DNA from: DASXZH01 sp036502005
GTDB taxonomy: Bacteria > Armatimonadota > Fimbriimonadia > Fimbriimonadales > Fimbriimonadaceae
Direction of reading: 5' to 3'
Length of the DNA stretch: 29,447 nucleotides
NCBI GenBank assembly: GCA_036502005.1
Contig: DASXZH010000093.1
Span: 1 to 29,447, forward strand
Below, in pieces: positions 1 through 9,800 of this stretch. The translations under genes and the position numbers were made by a program. Position 1 is the stretch's first letter; every line of letters begins with the position of its first letter. The notes beneath the pieces are model-generated. The model was not told where the DNA came from and ran no database searches. It was given only the letters and a program-made list of their open reading frames with translations.

Positions 1-925
1 TTCCGTTGGCGGTCGAGCACAATATGTTTCCTTGCGCATCGACGCACAGCCCGCAACCGGATTCCCAAATTCCACCTTCCGAGCCGCTCGGAGTAGTGCA
101 AAAGATTGCCGTTTGCTGAAGCGTGCCGGTATTGTAGGCCATCACCCAACCATGGTAAATGCCGTAATCTCCTTGCGAACCGAACGCTATATAAAGGCTG
201 TTGTTTTGCAGAAGCAATCCCGTGCGCTGGTTCTGGGTCATCGCCGTAAACACCGTCAGCGAATTGTTGAGGCCAGGAACAGATCCCGAAATAACCACCG
301 GACTGCCGGTTTGCTCGGACCCCGTGACCACGTTTAAGGCATGAAGCCTCCAAATATATTGAGGCACGCCTAGAACGATCTCTTTCGTCTTGGCAGTAAC
401 GTAAAGGGTTCCGGAATTGGTTGCCGCATTCCAGCTAATAACGGGTGTGGCCGTAATGCCAAACAAAGGGTGAAGATCAGGCGCGTTGGTAACTTCGGCC
501 GTTGGAACCGCGGTTACGCCATTTAAGGGATTGATTAAGCTTGTTTTCCAGATAGGAATCGAGGCGGCCGGGTTGTCGGCATCAAAAGCGTAAACGCTAT
601 CGTTTTCTGTTCCTACGATGATAATGTTGCGCACGCTGTTATCGGAAAGCGTGACACTCGGCACATAAAGAGGCTGGGTGTAGATTTGGCCGTCGACCGT
701 TCTGGAAAAGAGCTTCCCAAAAGTTCCAGGCCCAACATTGGCGGGATTCAACAGCGTTTCTTTGTTATTTACGCTGGACCGGTAGTTGTCGTATCGCTGG
801 GTGAGAACCGAAACCTGAGCACAAGCGACTGCAACCACAATCAGGCTGAGGATCACCAATACACCCAAGCGGGCACCGCAAAACAGACGCAGCAAAACAC
901 GGAGATTCATAGACGCACACAGCAT
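1..925 (-). CDS. Secreted PQQ-type beta-propeller protein, partial (3' end beyond left edge)
   Basis: Reading the minus strand from ATG at 925 gives an open frame to base 1 with no stop, so the C-terminus lies outside the window. A second in-frame ATG at 910 gives a cleaner signal peptide (MNLRVLLRLF, then a hydrophobic stretch ending VVAVACAQV), so either start is possible; neither has a strong ribosome site. Recognisable pieces in order are LTQRYDNYRSSVN, NPANVGPGTFGKLFS, DGQIYTQPLYV, GTENDSVYAFDADNP, TLYVTAKTKE, HGWVMAYN and GSEGGIWESGCGL. These match the secreted pyrroloquinoline-quinone-like propeller proteins common in Acidobacteria and relatives. Family knowledge suggests an extracytoplasmic beta-propeller; no catalytic role can be assigned. 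It is divergent from the BTAD regulator at 1155. Confidence 0.85.
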   Translation of the reverse strand, partial: MLCASMNLRVLLRLFCGARLGVLVILSLIVVAVACAQVSVLTQRYDNYRSSVNNKETLLNPANVGPGTFGKLFSRTVDGQIYTQPLYVPSVTLSDNSVRNIIIVGTENDSVYAFDADNPAASIPIWKTSLINPLNGVTAVPTAEVTNAPDLHPLFGITATPVISWNAATNSGTLYVTAKTKEIVLGVPQYIWRLHALNVVTGSEQTGSPVVISGSVPGLNNSLTVFTAMTQNQRTGLLLQNNSLYIAFGSQGDYGIYHGWVMAYNTGTLQQTAIFCTTPSGSEGGIWESGCGLCVDAQGNILCSTANG

Positions 926-1154
926 GACGGGACCCCATGCTAATAGATTCAACGAATTTACAACTTGCTTCGTTTGCGATAAATTTGCTGCTTCCGTGTT
1001 TAAAAAAGGAAAACTGAGCGCTAAAAACCCTTGGGTTCTATTTTTAGTGCATGGTTCAAAGCGGAAAGCCCCAGAATTACTAAACGAGGAGGGTTGCCGG
1101 CTCGCGAACGGTTATAATTGAATCGGGAATTGAGCTGCAAGCGCCGAGGGCCCA

Positions 1155-3113
1155 ATGTCGGAATACATTTTTACATCCCTAACTGATCGGCCCCAGATCC
1201 GGGTTTTCGGCACGCTTTCCGTCTCACATTCGGGTCTTGTTCATGTAAATTTTCGTTCCAATCGCGTGGTCGCCCTTCTTGGCTATCTCGCCTCCCACCC
1301 AAGGCCACAACTACGTGAGGATTTGGCGCAACAACTATGGCCAGAGGCTGAGCCTGCTGTAGCCCGCCACAATCTTCGGCAGAACCTGATTTACCTCCGA
1401 GAGGCCCTGGGACCATTTGCTGACACGGTGCTGGAGGCTTCTCGGTCTCACCTTGGGCTAATTCCCGATTCGTACGATTCTGATTTTCAAATATTGGAAG
1501 CAACAGGCCGGCACCAGGAATTTGAAACCAAGCGCCAGCTTTGCGAGGAAGCTAGGCGGGTTTACACCGGCCCCTTTTTGCAGAGCATTAACGACGAGTG
1601 GGCACTAGCTGTACGAAGCCGCATCTCGTCACTTTACGTCCACGCCATGCTGTTTCTGGCCGATGCGGTCTTGCAAGAATCGCCGGTAAAAGCACTGGAC
1701 TATGCCGAATCCGCGATAGCGGAGGCGCCATTCATGGGCGCTCCCCGGGTCCGAAAAATCAGGGCTCTTGTTCTACTTGGCGATCAACCTGCCGCCAAGG
1801 CGGAATACGAGGCGTACCGAGATTTACTAAACCGCGAGCTAGGTTCGGAGCCAGACCGGGAAGTTCTGGATGCGCTCGGAGAGGAACCGTTCATCTTCAA
1901 CCTTATAAGTCGTCCCGGAGACGCGGCTTCCCCTTTTGAAGTGCTTTCACGTGCCGGTCGCCCACAACAGGCCGTAAAGCTTGCCGTGAACATGGTTCCC
2001 CTGTGGATTGAAACGGGAGTGTTTACGCCGGGAATCCAAACCTTGCAGGAAACCATGGACGGCAATGAGAGCAGAATCTCCACTGACGCTATGGTCGCTG
2101 CGAAACTATCTTTGGCAGAGCTGATGTCTCTACAGGGCAACTTTGCCGACATGAATAAGCTCATGTTGGAGACCGAACAAAGCGTCCCTCTTATGAGCCC
2201 AGAAACAAAGGCAAAGTGGCTGATTCTGCGAACGCGGCAGAAGTTTTGGGAAAACGATATCCCGGGCGCGCTAAAGCTCTCAAAAGCAGCTATTAGATGC
2301 GCTCAAACTTGCCAAGAAAACGAGCTCCTGCTGGACAGCATAGGTGTTGCCACGCGTGCCGCAGTTTACAGCGGCGATTACAATTTGGCAGCCAAAGGAA
2401 TCCGGCATTCTATTGCTTTGGGCAAGCAGCTAGGAAACAAAACGGCCATCGTTACCGCGATGCTTGAGCAGTCAGAGCTTCACGAAACACTCGGCCGACC
2501 CGACCTCGCCGAGGAGTGCGCGAGAAAGGCAATACAGCTATCTAAAGGGATTGTTTCTCCCCGAATGGTGAGCAACCGGCTCCAAGCGGCCAGGGTGCTC
2601 GAGGGATTTGGACGAGTTAACGAGGCGGAGGTCACCTACTTTCAGAGCCTGCAAGACTTCCGGTCCTTTGAAACAGGTTTTGGACGCCAGTTGGCCCTTA
2701 CTTATTTAGGAGATCTGCTTTCGGCCAAAAACAGGTCAGGAGAAGCGGCAGCCTTCCATGCAGAGGCCCTCGCGCTTAGGCGTAAGCACTCGCATAAGTT
2801 GGGCATCGCAACCTCACTGAGAGGACTTGGAAAGGCGCTTTACGATATTGGCGAACTAAATGGCGCCCGTGAAGCTTTGGCGGAGAGCGCACAACTTTAT
2901 TTGGAGCTAAGTTCTACGCCCGGATATGCGAGCTCGCAGCTCGCTTTGAGTAAGGTAGAAGCCATGAGCGGAAACAGAATCCTCGCGATCAGCCTTGCCA
3001 CCCAGGCCCGAAACCTGCTCGCTAAAATGGACGATTCTGAAAAGAGAGCTATCGGCCCTTCAGGGCTAACCGCCATCCAGGAAGCGGACGCCCTTATCGC
3101 TAGTTGGCGCTAG
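1155..3113 (+). CDS. BTAD/SARP-type transcriptional regulator with TPR-like C-terminus, no NB-ARC
   Basis: The protein has 652 residues. Residues ~15-100 form an OmpR-like winged-helix region (IRVFGTLSV, RVVALLGYLASHP, REDLAQQLWPEAEP, RHNLRQNLIYLREALG). Residues ~105-245 match the bacterial transcriptional activator domain (RRVYTGPFLQ, ALDYAESAIAEAP, AEYEAYRDLLNRELGSEPD). The rest (~260-650) is helical with TPR-like repeats (RPDLAEECARKAIQLS, GEAAAFHAEALALRRK, LNGARE). There is no P-loop, unlike the regulator at 6885-9932. GAGG about 5 nt before the ATG is a plausible ribosome site, and TATAAT at 1113-1118 is a possible -10. Probably a cytoplasmic DNA-binding activator; its targets are unknown, though the divergent propeller gene is an obvious candidate. 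Confidence 0.88.
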   Translation: MSEYIFTSLTDRPQIRVFGTLSVSHSGLVHVNFRSNRVVALLGYLASHPRPQLREDLAQQLWPEAEPAVARHNLRQNLIYLREALGPFADTVLEASRSHLGLIPDSYDSDFQILEATGRHQEFETKRQLCEEARRVYTGPFLQSINDEWALAVRSRISSLYVHAMLFLADAVLQESPVKALDYAESAIAEAPFMGAPRVRKIRALVLLGDQPAAKAEYEAYRDLLNRELGSEPDREVLDALGEEPFIFNLISRPGDAASPFEVLSRAGRPQQAVKLAVNMVPLWIETGVFTPGIQTLQETMDGNESRISTDAMVAAKLSLAELMSLQGNFADMNKLMLETEQSVPLMSPETKAKWLILRTRQKFWENDIPGALKLSKAAIRCAQTCQENELLLDSIGVATRAAVYSGDYNLAAKGIRHSIALGKQLGNKTAIVTAMLEQSELHETLGRPDLAEECARKAIQLSKGIVSPRMVSNRLQAARVLEGFGRVNEAEVTYFQSLQDFRSFETGFGRQLALTYLGDLLSAKNRSGEAAAFHAEALALRRKHSHKLGIATSLRGLGKALYDIGELNGAREALAESAQLYLELSSTPGYASSQLALSKVEAMSGNRILAISLATQARNLLAKMDDSEKRAIGPSGLTAIQEADALIASWR

Positions 3114-3130
3114 TGCCGACCCGATGTGGG

Positions 3131-3157
3131 GCCGAGCGAAAAATGATTTAGCTCGGC
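3131..3157. terminator. Hairpin between convergent genes
   Basis: GCCGAGC (3131-3137) and GCTCGGC (3151-3157) form a 7-bp perfect stem with a 13-nt A/T-rich loop. It lies between the stops of the BTAD gene and the WD40 gene, where a shared bidirectional terminator is expected. There is no clear U-tract on either side, so factor-independent termination is uncertain. Confidence 0.4.
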
Positions 3158-3174
3158 ATATTTCGAGGTCCGAT

Positions 3175-4326
3175 TCAGCCGCCAATAAAGGACTGTCCTG
3201 TAAAATGCTCTACCTTCAGAACTTGCCCCGTAGCTGAACTGCAAATCATTGAAGGTGATTCTGAGCCTCCCATGATGCAAAAAGACTTTCCATCCCGCGA
3301 AAACCCAACGAGGCCTCGAGACTGCGCGGCACTTAGGCTAACGACTTGCCTTCCCTCGATTAGACTTAGCAGGACGACGCCGGCTCGAGTTCTCGCCAGG
3401 CAGTATGCGCCATCGCGGCTGACGCAGATTCTGTCGCTTTGTGCGGGCAGCGTAATTGTTTGCAGCATCTTTCCGGATGACGTAGACCAAGTCCTTACTG
3501 TACTGTCACCGAGCACACCTGCGAGGACCTTTCCCGCGGCCGCCATACTATCCACGAACAACCTGACTCCAGAATCTGAGAACTCCAAAACCTTTTTTTG
3601 CGTCCCTAGATCCCATACTTGAGCAATGCCCCGCCCATAATCCAGAACAACTTTGCGGGTGTCCACAAATGCGATCCACCTTGCGGAGGGTATACGAAGG
3701 ATCTTATCACCTGTCTTGGCATTCCACACCTCCGCCTCATCATCAACTATCGCAGCAACTTGCGCACCGTCCGGGCTGAAGTGAACATTGAATACTCTTA
3801 GCGGCTTCGTGTTAAGTGCGACCAACTGATGGCCGTTTCGAGTACTCCAAATTCTTATTGCACCATCCTCCGCCGAACTTAGTAGCAACCGGCCATCCCT
3901 ACTAAATTCAAGCGCGTTGATAGCTTGCCTATCCGGCTTTGAGTCCCCAGAGTTGCATACAATGCACTGGCCAGTTCTAATGTTCCACAACCTGATTGAG
4001 AAGTCTTGGTCCGAAACCCAGGGAGGCGCTCCCGCGCCGCCGGTGGCTATCGTAGATTCGTCAGCGCAAATAGCGACTGCACTTATGGAGCTCAGGTGCC
4101 CCAAAAATTTCTTGATCATTTGACCGGATCCGGCATCCCAAAGGGTCGCCACCCCAGGAATTCCTGCTGCCGTCAGGACGAATCGACCGTCATAATCTGC
4201 AAATTGGGTCATTCTCCGCTCGACACATTGAGAGTTAGCTTGAGGTGGGAACCCATTGGCACTGGCACGATTAAGAACAACTAAAATGCTTAGAGAAATC
4301 AGAATCATTTTCGAGAAAACATTCAT
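3175..4326 (-). CDS. Exported WD40-repeat protein
   Basis: I place the start at the ATG at 4326, giving 383 residues. It has an AGGT ribosome-site-like element just upstream and begins directly with a signal peptide (MNVFSKMILISLSILVVLN, RASANG). A longer frame begins at 4371 but would place 15 polar residues before the signal. WD40-type blades are visible, for example ISAVAICADESTIATGG...IRLWNIRTG, INALEFSRDGRLLLSS..IRIWSTRNG, VFNVHFSPDGAQVAA..EVWNAKTG and VRTWSTSSGKML. The fold is a beta-propeller of about seven blades, normally a protein-interaction scaffold. No enzymatic domain is attached. The partner is unknown. It is divergent from the small gene at 4402. Confidence 0.85.
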   Translation of the reverse strand: MNVFSKMILISLSILVVLNRASANGFPPQANSQCVERRMTQFADYDGRFVLTAAGIPGVATLWDAGSGQMIKKFLGHLSSISAVAICADESTIATGGAGAPPWVSDQDFSIRLWNIRTGQCIVCNSGDSKPDRQAINALEFSRDGRLLLSSAEDGAIRIWSTRNGHQLVALNTKPLRVFNVHFSPDGAQVAAIVDDEAEVWNAKTGDKILRIPSARWIAFVDTRKVVLDYGRGIAQVWDLGTQKKVLEFSDSGVRLFVDSMAAAGKVLAGVLGDSTVRTWSTSSGKMLQTITLPAQSDRICVSRDGAYCLARTRAGVVLLSLIEGRQVVSLSAAQSRGLVGFSRDGKSFCIMGGSESPSMICSSATGQVLKVEHFTGQSFIGG

Positions 4327-4401
4327 AGTGACCTGCACTGCTTCAGACGTATGTCTCACAAAAATATTCACTACAGGAAATAGAAGCTGTATGATCGGAT
4401 T

Positions 4402-4734
4402 GTGAACCTATTTGGTCCTTTAATAGCCGCTCCTATTCAGCTCCGCGTGACACATCACGTTGTTCTTAAGCGAAACATCCTTAGTTCTTGTTATGCCACT
4501 AGAGATGGGTCATTTGCTGGCTCTGTAGGCTACGCGACAAACGATTCTGGCGAAGAATATCCTCTAATCATTAACCGCGGTAGGGTCGTGAGGATCTGCA
4601 ACACCTTAAGAATGGAAGGTTTTGAAGTAACGGCATTCCTCGGCAGCAACGCCTTTCAAGTGGCAAAAGGCATTACTGGCCCAACATACGAAGCCAAGCT
4701 TATTAATCACAGGTTGAAGCTGGCCCAATGTTAA
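4402..4734 (+). CDS. Small protein of unknown function (first of a coupled pair)
   Basis: The frame has 110 residues and a GTG start. I recognise no family. It contains LIINRGRVVRICNTLRMEGFEVTAF, rich in basic residues, and lacks a signal peptide or membrane segment, so it is probably cytoplasmic. TATGAT at 4390-4395 sits 6 nt before the GTG with TTCACT 17 nt further upstream, so the transcript may be leaderless, and this supports the start. Its stop overlaps the next gene by 7 bp, suggesting translational coupling. The base composition is more A/T-rich than in most neighbours. A toxin-antitoxin or effector-immunity pair is conceivable but unsupported. Confidence 0.6.
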   Translation: MNLFGPLIAAPIQLRVTHHVVLKRNILSSCYATRDGSFAGSVGYATNDSGEEYPLIINRGRVVRICNTLRMEGFEVTAFLGSNAFQVAKGITGPTYEAKLINHRLKLAQC

Positions 4735-5108
4735 AAATCCGGGGTTCGCGATGGGAACCCCCCGCCACGGCGGCCACTCCGGATGATCGTGTCAAGAAGA
4801 TAATTGGCAAGCTGGCTGATTCTTATATGGTTATTAAGTCAGTCTTCTGGACTAAGCTAAAAAATGGCGATGATCTTGGTCAGGTCAAGATAGTCGATGG
4901 AGAGCTTGCAGCCTGGCGGGTGTTGGTACGCCTTCCGAACGGTGAGTTGAAAAGGATCGAGGACGTAATCCCTTCGCTTCATGGACGTATGGTTGAGCGA
5001 GTCGATTATTTGGATCAGGCGGGCTGGTTCGTGTTAGAAGCTAAACGAGGCCCTATTAATACGCACCGGCTGGCGCAAGGAGACGAATTGTTTTGGATCG
5101 AAGATTAA
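4728..5108 (+). CDS. Small protein of unknown function (second of a coupled pair)
   Basis: The protein has 126 residues and starts 7 bp inside the end of the preceding gene. No family recognised. Visible features are DDRVKKIIGKLADSYMVIKS, LVRLPNGELKRIEDVIPSL, WFVLEAKRGP and an acidic end DELFWIED. It has no signal peptide and no transmembrane segment, so it is probably a soluble cytoplasmic protein. The tight overlap argues that it works with the 4402 product. Converges with the glycoside hydrolase gene 41 bp downstream. Confidence 0.6.
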   Translation: MLKIRGSRWEPPATAATPDDRVKKIIGKLADSYMVIKSVFWTKLKNGDDLGQVKIVDGELAAWRVLVRLPNGELKRIEDVIPSLHGRMVERVDYLDQAGWFVLEAKRGPINTHRLAQGDELFWIED

Positions 5109-5149
5109 AGGATCTCGGCGTAGCCACCGTCGTTCTCGCGCACGATTGC

Positions 5150-6865
5150 TTAACCCCTATAAACGTAGTTAAACCTGCCGCTAGGAGCTACCTCTCCCTG
5201 ATCGATGAACGATAGAATGTTGCCATTCTGCGACACTCCGTCTACCCACTTAAACTCAAAATTGAGATTGCCGTTCAACTCACAAATGGCGCGAGGTACG
5301 GCAATCTGAAGTTCGTTGCCTTTCATTGCCAGCTGTACCTTGGATACCGGGCTCCAGTTCCAGCCACCGGTGTTCTTCTCAATCCAACCGGGCTTTAGAT
5401 TGATTGCATAGTCATAACCCTCCCAACCCGTCTGATGATTTCTGTCCACATCCAGCAAGAGGGTCATGAAAACTTGGTCGGGAGCAAGCACAATGGGCTT
5501 GGTGGTTTGTGCATAAAAATAGACGTATTTCGAATCTCGCGCGACTTTCATCTGTGCGAAATCATTTAAGCTGGCGCCATTCGTATAAACGGTGTCGCCG
5601 TATCCTGCGTGATCACGATGTGCCGCGCCGTCAACATGGCCCAAATAGGTGGGCTGAACCTGCTGCCATTGGCCAAAACCCTGGCCTATATGAACAGACA
5701 CTGGCCGGGAAACGGAAGGCAACGGCCGAACGCCCTTATACTGCCGAATGAAAGAGACAAGCTGATAATAGTAGTCGTCCCCATGGCCGGGCGTGTTAGA
5801 GCCGAGCGTGGAGGGCCCAAGTTCCGTCATTGGCTCGATATCGCGGCTGTATTCTTCATTGTATTCATCGACAAAGAAGGTCCCGTTTGCAGGCAGCGGC
5901 TTACCGAGAAATCTTTGCCCACCCTGGTTCAGAAAGCGTTGGGCGATCCATTCATTCCAGCCGGTCACGTATATAAACTCGGGATCGACTTTAAGAGCGC
6001 GCTTCCATTGTTCAGCGAAAAAGAGACCATCGGCCGGGTGCGGATCGCTTGGCTCATGGCCAGCGTGATAGCTGCGTCCGATGTTGGTAGTCGGGTGCTC
6101 GGCAACGGCAACGCTAATCTCTTCTGGCTTATCCTTACTCTCGTGCCAGCCCGGATTTTGCGGGCTGTTATCAATCCACGGCCAACGGTCCTGGCCGTTC
6201 CCAAACCAGCCGTTCGGATCAGACCAAGCCCACGATTCTCGAACCGTGAAGAAGTTGCTAATCTCTTTAGAAAGGCCCTGCAACGGGCCGAGAAGAAGTG
6301 GTTTGCCTTTCCACCTAAACCACAGATCGGGATATAGATTCTTCGAATAGAACGTGTCGTATAGGTGCTGCGCGGTTTTGGCCGCATCAGCATGGGTGAA
6401 GAATGCGAATTGCGGAGTCTTCTCTCCCTCCCCTCTCATTTCCTCGTACACAGTGCATAGGGTCAGGAATGTGCTGTCGTAAGTGGCGGCGTTTGTCACA
6501 TCAAAAATGAGCGTGTCCACGCCCGCGTCCGAAAGTTCTTCCGCGTGCTTTCTTATCACGAACTCATCGTCGCTTAGGTAGTAACCAAGTTCCGGCTTCC
6601 CCCACCAATGAAATGCAGTGACGGGCCCATATTGGGGATCGGCTGGGTTCTCTAACCTGAGCTTTGAATTGTCGTAAACGGGTTGCCCCGGCTGCATCCA
6701 GAGGAAATAGAAGATGCCGACATAGCGGTCCTTTCGCGGTGGACCACACTGCTCATAGCCCGGAAGCTGTCGGCCCAGTTCGTCGGTCGCTGCCCACGTA
6801 TCGCTATTCAAATCGCGTAGAGGAGTCTGAAGCACGAGAAGCGACAAGGCGAGGCAAGGAATCAT
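5150..6865 (-). CDS. Secreted GH71/GH99-like glycoside hydrolase with C-terminal CBM9/DOMON-like domain
   Basis: The protein has 571 residues. The N-terminus MIPCLALSLLVLQTP is a short signal peptide. Residues ~45-360 resemble the TIM barrel of GH71/GH99-like proteins: DRYVGIFYFLWM, EELSDAGVDTLIFDVTN, PDLWFRWKGKPLLLG, EFIYVTGWNEWIAQ. The GWNEW segment near the barrel end is typical of the group, and its Glu may be catalytic. Residues ~395-571 look like a CBM9/DOMON-type beta-sandwich (YVYFYAQTTKP, MTLLLDVDRNHQTGWEGYDYAIN, QIAVPRAI). Probably acts on an extracellular polysaccharide; substrate unknown. It follows the BTAD-NB-ARC regulator by 19 bp, but TAGTAT at 6875-6880, 9 nt before the ATG, could be its own promoter -10. 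No Shine-Dalgarno is present. Confidence 0.7.
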   Translation of the reverse strand: MIPCLALSLLVLQTPLRDLNSDTWAATDELGRQLPGYEQCGPPRKDRYVGIFYFLWMQPGQPVYDNSKLRLENPADPQYGPVTAFHWWGKPELGYYLSDDEFVIRKHAEELSDAGVDTLIFDVTNAATYDSTFLTLCTVYEEMRGEGEKTPQFAFFTHADAAKTAQHLYDTFYSKNLYPDLWFRWKGKPLLLGPLQGLSKEISNFFTVRESWAWSDPNGWFGNGQDRWPWIDNSPQNPGWHESKDKPEEISVAVAEHPTTNIGRSYHAGHEPSDPHPADGLFFAEQWKRALKVDPEFIYVTGWNEWIAQRFLNQGGQRFLGKPLPANGTFFVDEYNEEYSRDIEPMTELGPSTLGSNTPGHGDDYYYQLVSFIRQYKGVRPLPSVSRPVSVHIGQGFGQWQQVQPTYLGHVDGAAHRDHAGYGDTVYTNGASLNDFAQMKVARDSKYVYFYAQTTKPIVLAPDQVFMTLLLDVDRNHQTGWEGYDYAINLKPGWIEKNTGGWNWSPVSKVQLAMKGNELQIAVPRAICELNGNLNFEFKWVDGVSQNGNILSFIDQGEVAPSGRFNYVYRG

Positions 6866-6884
6866 AGAGAAACAATACTATGTG

Positions 6885-9800
6885 CTATCGCTTAACCGCC
6901 CCACCATTTAAGATAGAAGCCAACGCGAACTCAACCAGCTCCTTGGTAGGAATGGCTCGACCACGAGCATTGGCGAGGGCGAATGAAACGGGTGAAAGCA
7001 CCTGCCGAAACTCGGCTGACGCCTCATCGGCCATTTTCAGGTAGGGGTCGTCGGCATCCAAACCCAGGGCTTGGCTCAAGCTAAGCATCGCATAAAGCAG
7101 AACGGCTGACTGCTCATACCGATGCTCCTTGCGGGCAATCATTGAGGCCTGGCCGATGCAGCAATAGAGCTGCCGACGAAGCTCGTATCGGCTGCTTTCT
7201 AGAAGCGTGTCTCTTAGCAGTTCTTTCGCCGGCTCCAGTTCCCCGCGCAAAAGGTGGATATACGAGAGGTTGATTCGAGCCGTGATGGTGGCCTGAAGGC
7301 CGAGGTCTCGAACAATTTCTATACTTTCGGCCACATGTGGCTCTGCTCTTTCGAAATCGTTCATCAAGAGAAGCGAAAACCCGTAGTTGCTGAGGGTTAC
7401 CGATAGAAGTAGTCGATCTCCCATTTCCCGGTAGAGGCCCAAGCTCTCTTCGAACAGCTCCACCACGCGAACGATGTTCCCTTCCTTTGCCGCGACGACG
7501 CCAAGATTGGCCAGCGCCGAGCCAATCAGAGCCTTGTCGCAAACCTTTCGCGCAAGTCGCAGACCCTCCTCATGATTTCCCTTCGCGGAAGCCAACTGGC
7601 CTCTTTCCCGTTCGCAAAAGCCCAGTTGGTTCAAAGACTTGGCAACTCCAACCTCGTTTTCAAGGGCCGCGAACTCGGCTATCAATCCCTTATAAATAGG
7701 AATCGCAGCCTCATACTGGCCTTGCATCACGTGGAGCCGCGCCAGGCAATATTTGGCCTCCGCTTGAAGAATACAGGGGGCACCGGCCTCTAGCACGCAT
7801 AGAAACTTCGAAATCCAATCTCGGGCCACATTCCACTGGGCTCTAACCACCCAGTAAGGAAACATGGGCAGAGCCATAGCAAGGCCCTGCTTGGAATGGC
7901 CGCTTTCCTCGCACCATCGCAAACAGGCAGCAATGTTTGCCCCGTCGGCATCAAGCCGGTGGATTGCTTCTTTGAAGCCCGCTCCGGAAATGTCCTGCTC
8001 TGACCTCCCGATCAACTGGAGGAAGTAACCGTAGCGCCTGCGAGCAAGATCCGCCCTTTGCTCGGGCGATAAGAGTTCATCGGCATATTGCTGAATCGTA
8101 TCGAGCATGCTGCAGCGTATCTCCGAGGCGTCCTCGGTATCCATTCCTTCGCTGACAATCAACGACCAGTCCAGAAGCTCGTCCATTGAAATGACGGAGT
8201 GCTCGCCTCCGCAAATAGCGGAAGCGGCGTCTAGGGTCCAACCACCCCTAAAGGTGGAAAGCTGTAAGAAGAACTCTTGGAGCTCTGGTCGCAAAAGCGA
8301 GTATGTGTAGCCGAGGGCAGCCCGCAATGTACGATGCCGTTCATCGATATCGGGCCGCTTACTCACAAGCATGCCAAACCGGCCAGAAAGCTGTTCCAGC
8401 ATCTGGGACGGAGACAGAATTCTGGCCCAAGCGGCGGCCAGCTCAATCGCAAGAGGGATGCCCTCCAGCTTTTCGCAAATTTCGGCAATGGTGCCCGCGT
8501 TTCGTTCCGTCACTTGGAAATCCGGCATAACGGCCCGTGCCCGGTCAACAAGAATCTGAGTGCGCGGCGTTTTTATAAGATCGGCCGCCGTCCAAGATTC
8601 GCAAGGAGGCGGCAGCGGGGCTAAGTGCAGGAGCCGCTCACCTTCAATGTTTAATCGATGCCGAGAGGTTATTAGGCATTGCAAGCCGGGGACTTCGCTG
8701 AGCATGTCCCGAACGTCGCCCGCTCCCGGCAGCAAGTGCTCAAAGTTATCAAGAACCAGCAGCACACGCGGAAACTCGTTCAAATGCTTCGCAATCTGCT
8801 GCTGGGCAGACATGCCCGCTATCCTCTTTATGCCAAGCGCCTTAAATATCGCATCGACGATATTCGCCGGATCATCGATAGGAGCAAGGAGGGCAAAATA
8901 GACATTATCGTCGTAGATAGGCCGGCATGCTTCTGCCGCTTGAAGCGCCAGGCGAGTCTTGCCAACACCGCCCATTCCGACCATCGTAAGCAGCTTCGTG
9001 CCTTGATTGTCTAGGGTCGAAACAATCTGCTGAAGTTCCTCGTCTCTCCCAAAAAAGCGCGTGAACTGGAGGGGCAATCTCGGCCTTAGTTGTTCCGCCG
9101 GGAGTTTAATGACGGACGGTTTTCTGCGCGCTTTAACGGGCGGTGCCGATTCCGGCCTTGCGGTGCCGGTCTTCGGCGACTTAACAATTTGCTCGTAAAG
9201 CCTCTGGATTTCGGGGCTCGGATCGGAGCCTATTTCCTCCTGCAATATCTGTTTCAGTTGTTGATATTGGCGAATGGCCGAAGAACGCTCGCCAGTCGCT
9301 TCGTAGAGTTTTATCAGCTCGGCATGAGAATCCTCGCGGAGAGAATCGAGGCCGATGAGCTTCTTCGCGTACACAATTGCCTGTGGCAAATCGTTCGCCT
9401 CTTTGGAAGCCAGCACAAGCTCTTCAAGCAGCGCCAGATAAGAATCCGCCAAGCGGAGCTTGTCCGAGGCAAAGCATTCTTCGTAGTAACCGGGCAGAAG
9501 TTCGCCTCGATACAACTCATAAGCTCGCAGCAATAAAGGAAGCTTTGCCTTTGGCGCCCCTTCCGCCATTGCCTGGGAGATCGTCTCTTCAAAGGCCGCT
9601 ACGTCCGTGGAGACGGCGTCCATGTTAATGCGAACGCTCCACCGGTCAGCGAACAGAATGCTCCCGTGCGGAGTTCCCGGCAGCTCCAACTGTTTCCGAA
9701 GCGCAGAAAGCGCCTGACGAAATCGATGGCGCATAGACTCAACATCTGCTTCGGGCCATAAAATATCACCGAGCTCATCGCGAGTGTGGCTTCGGTTAGG

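Noticed and set aside
5609..6337. Long plus-strand frame of 242 codons
   Set aside because: It is antisense to the glycoside hydrolase, whose domains and signal peptide are clear; no family resemblance in the plus frame.
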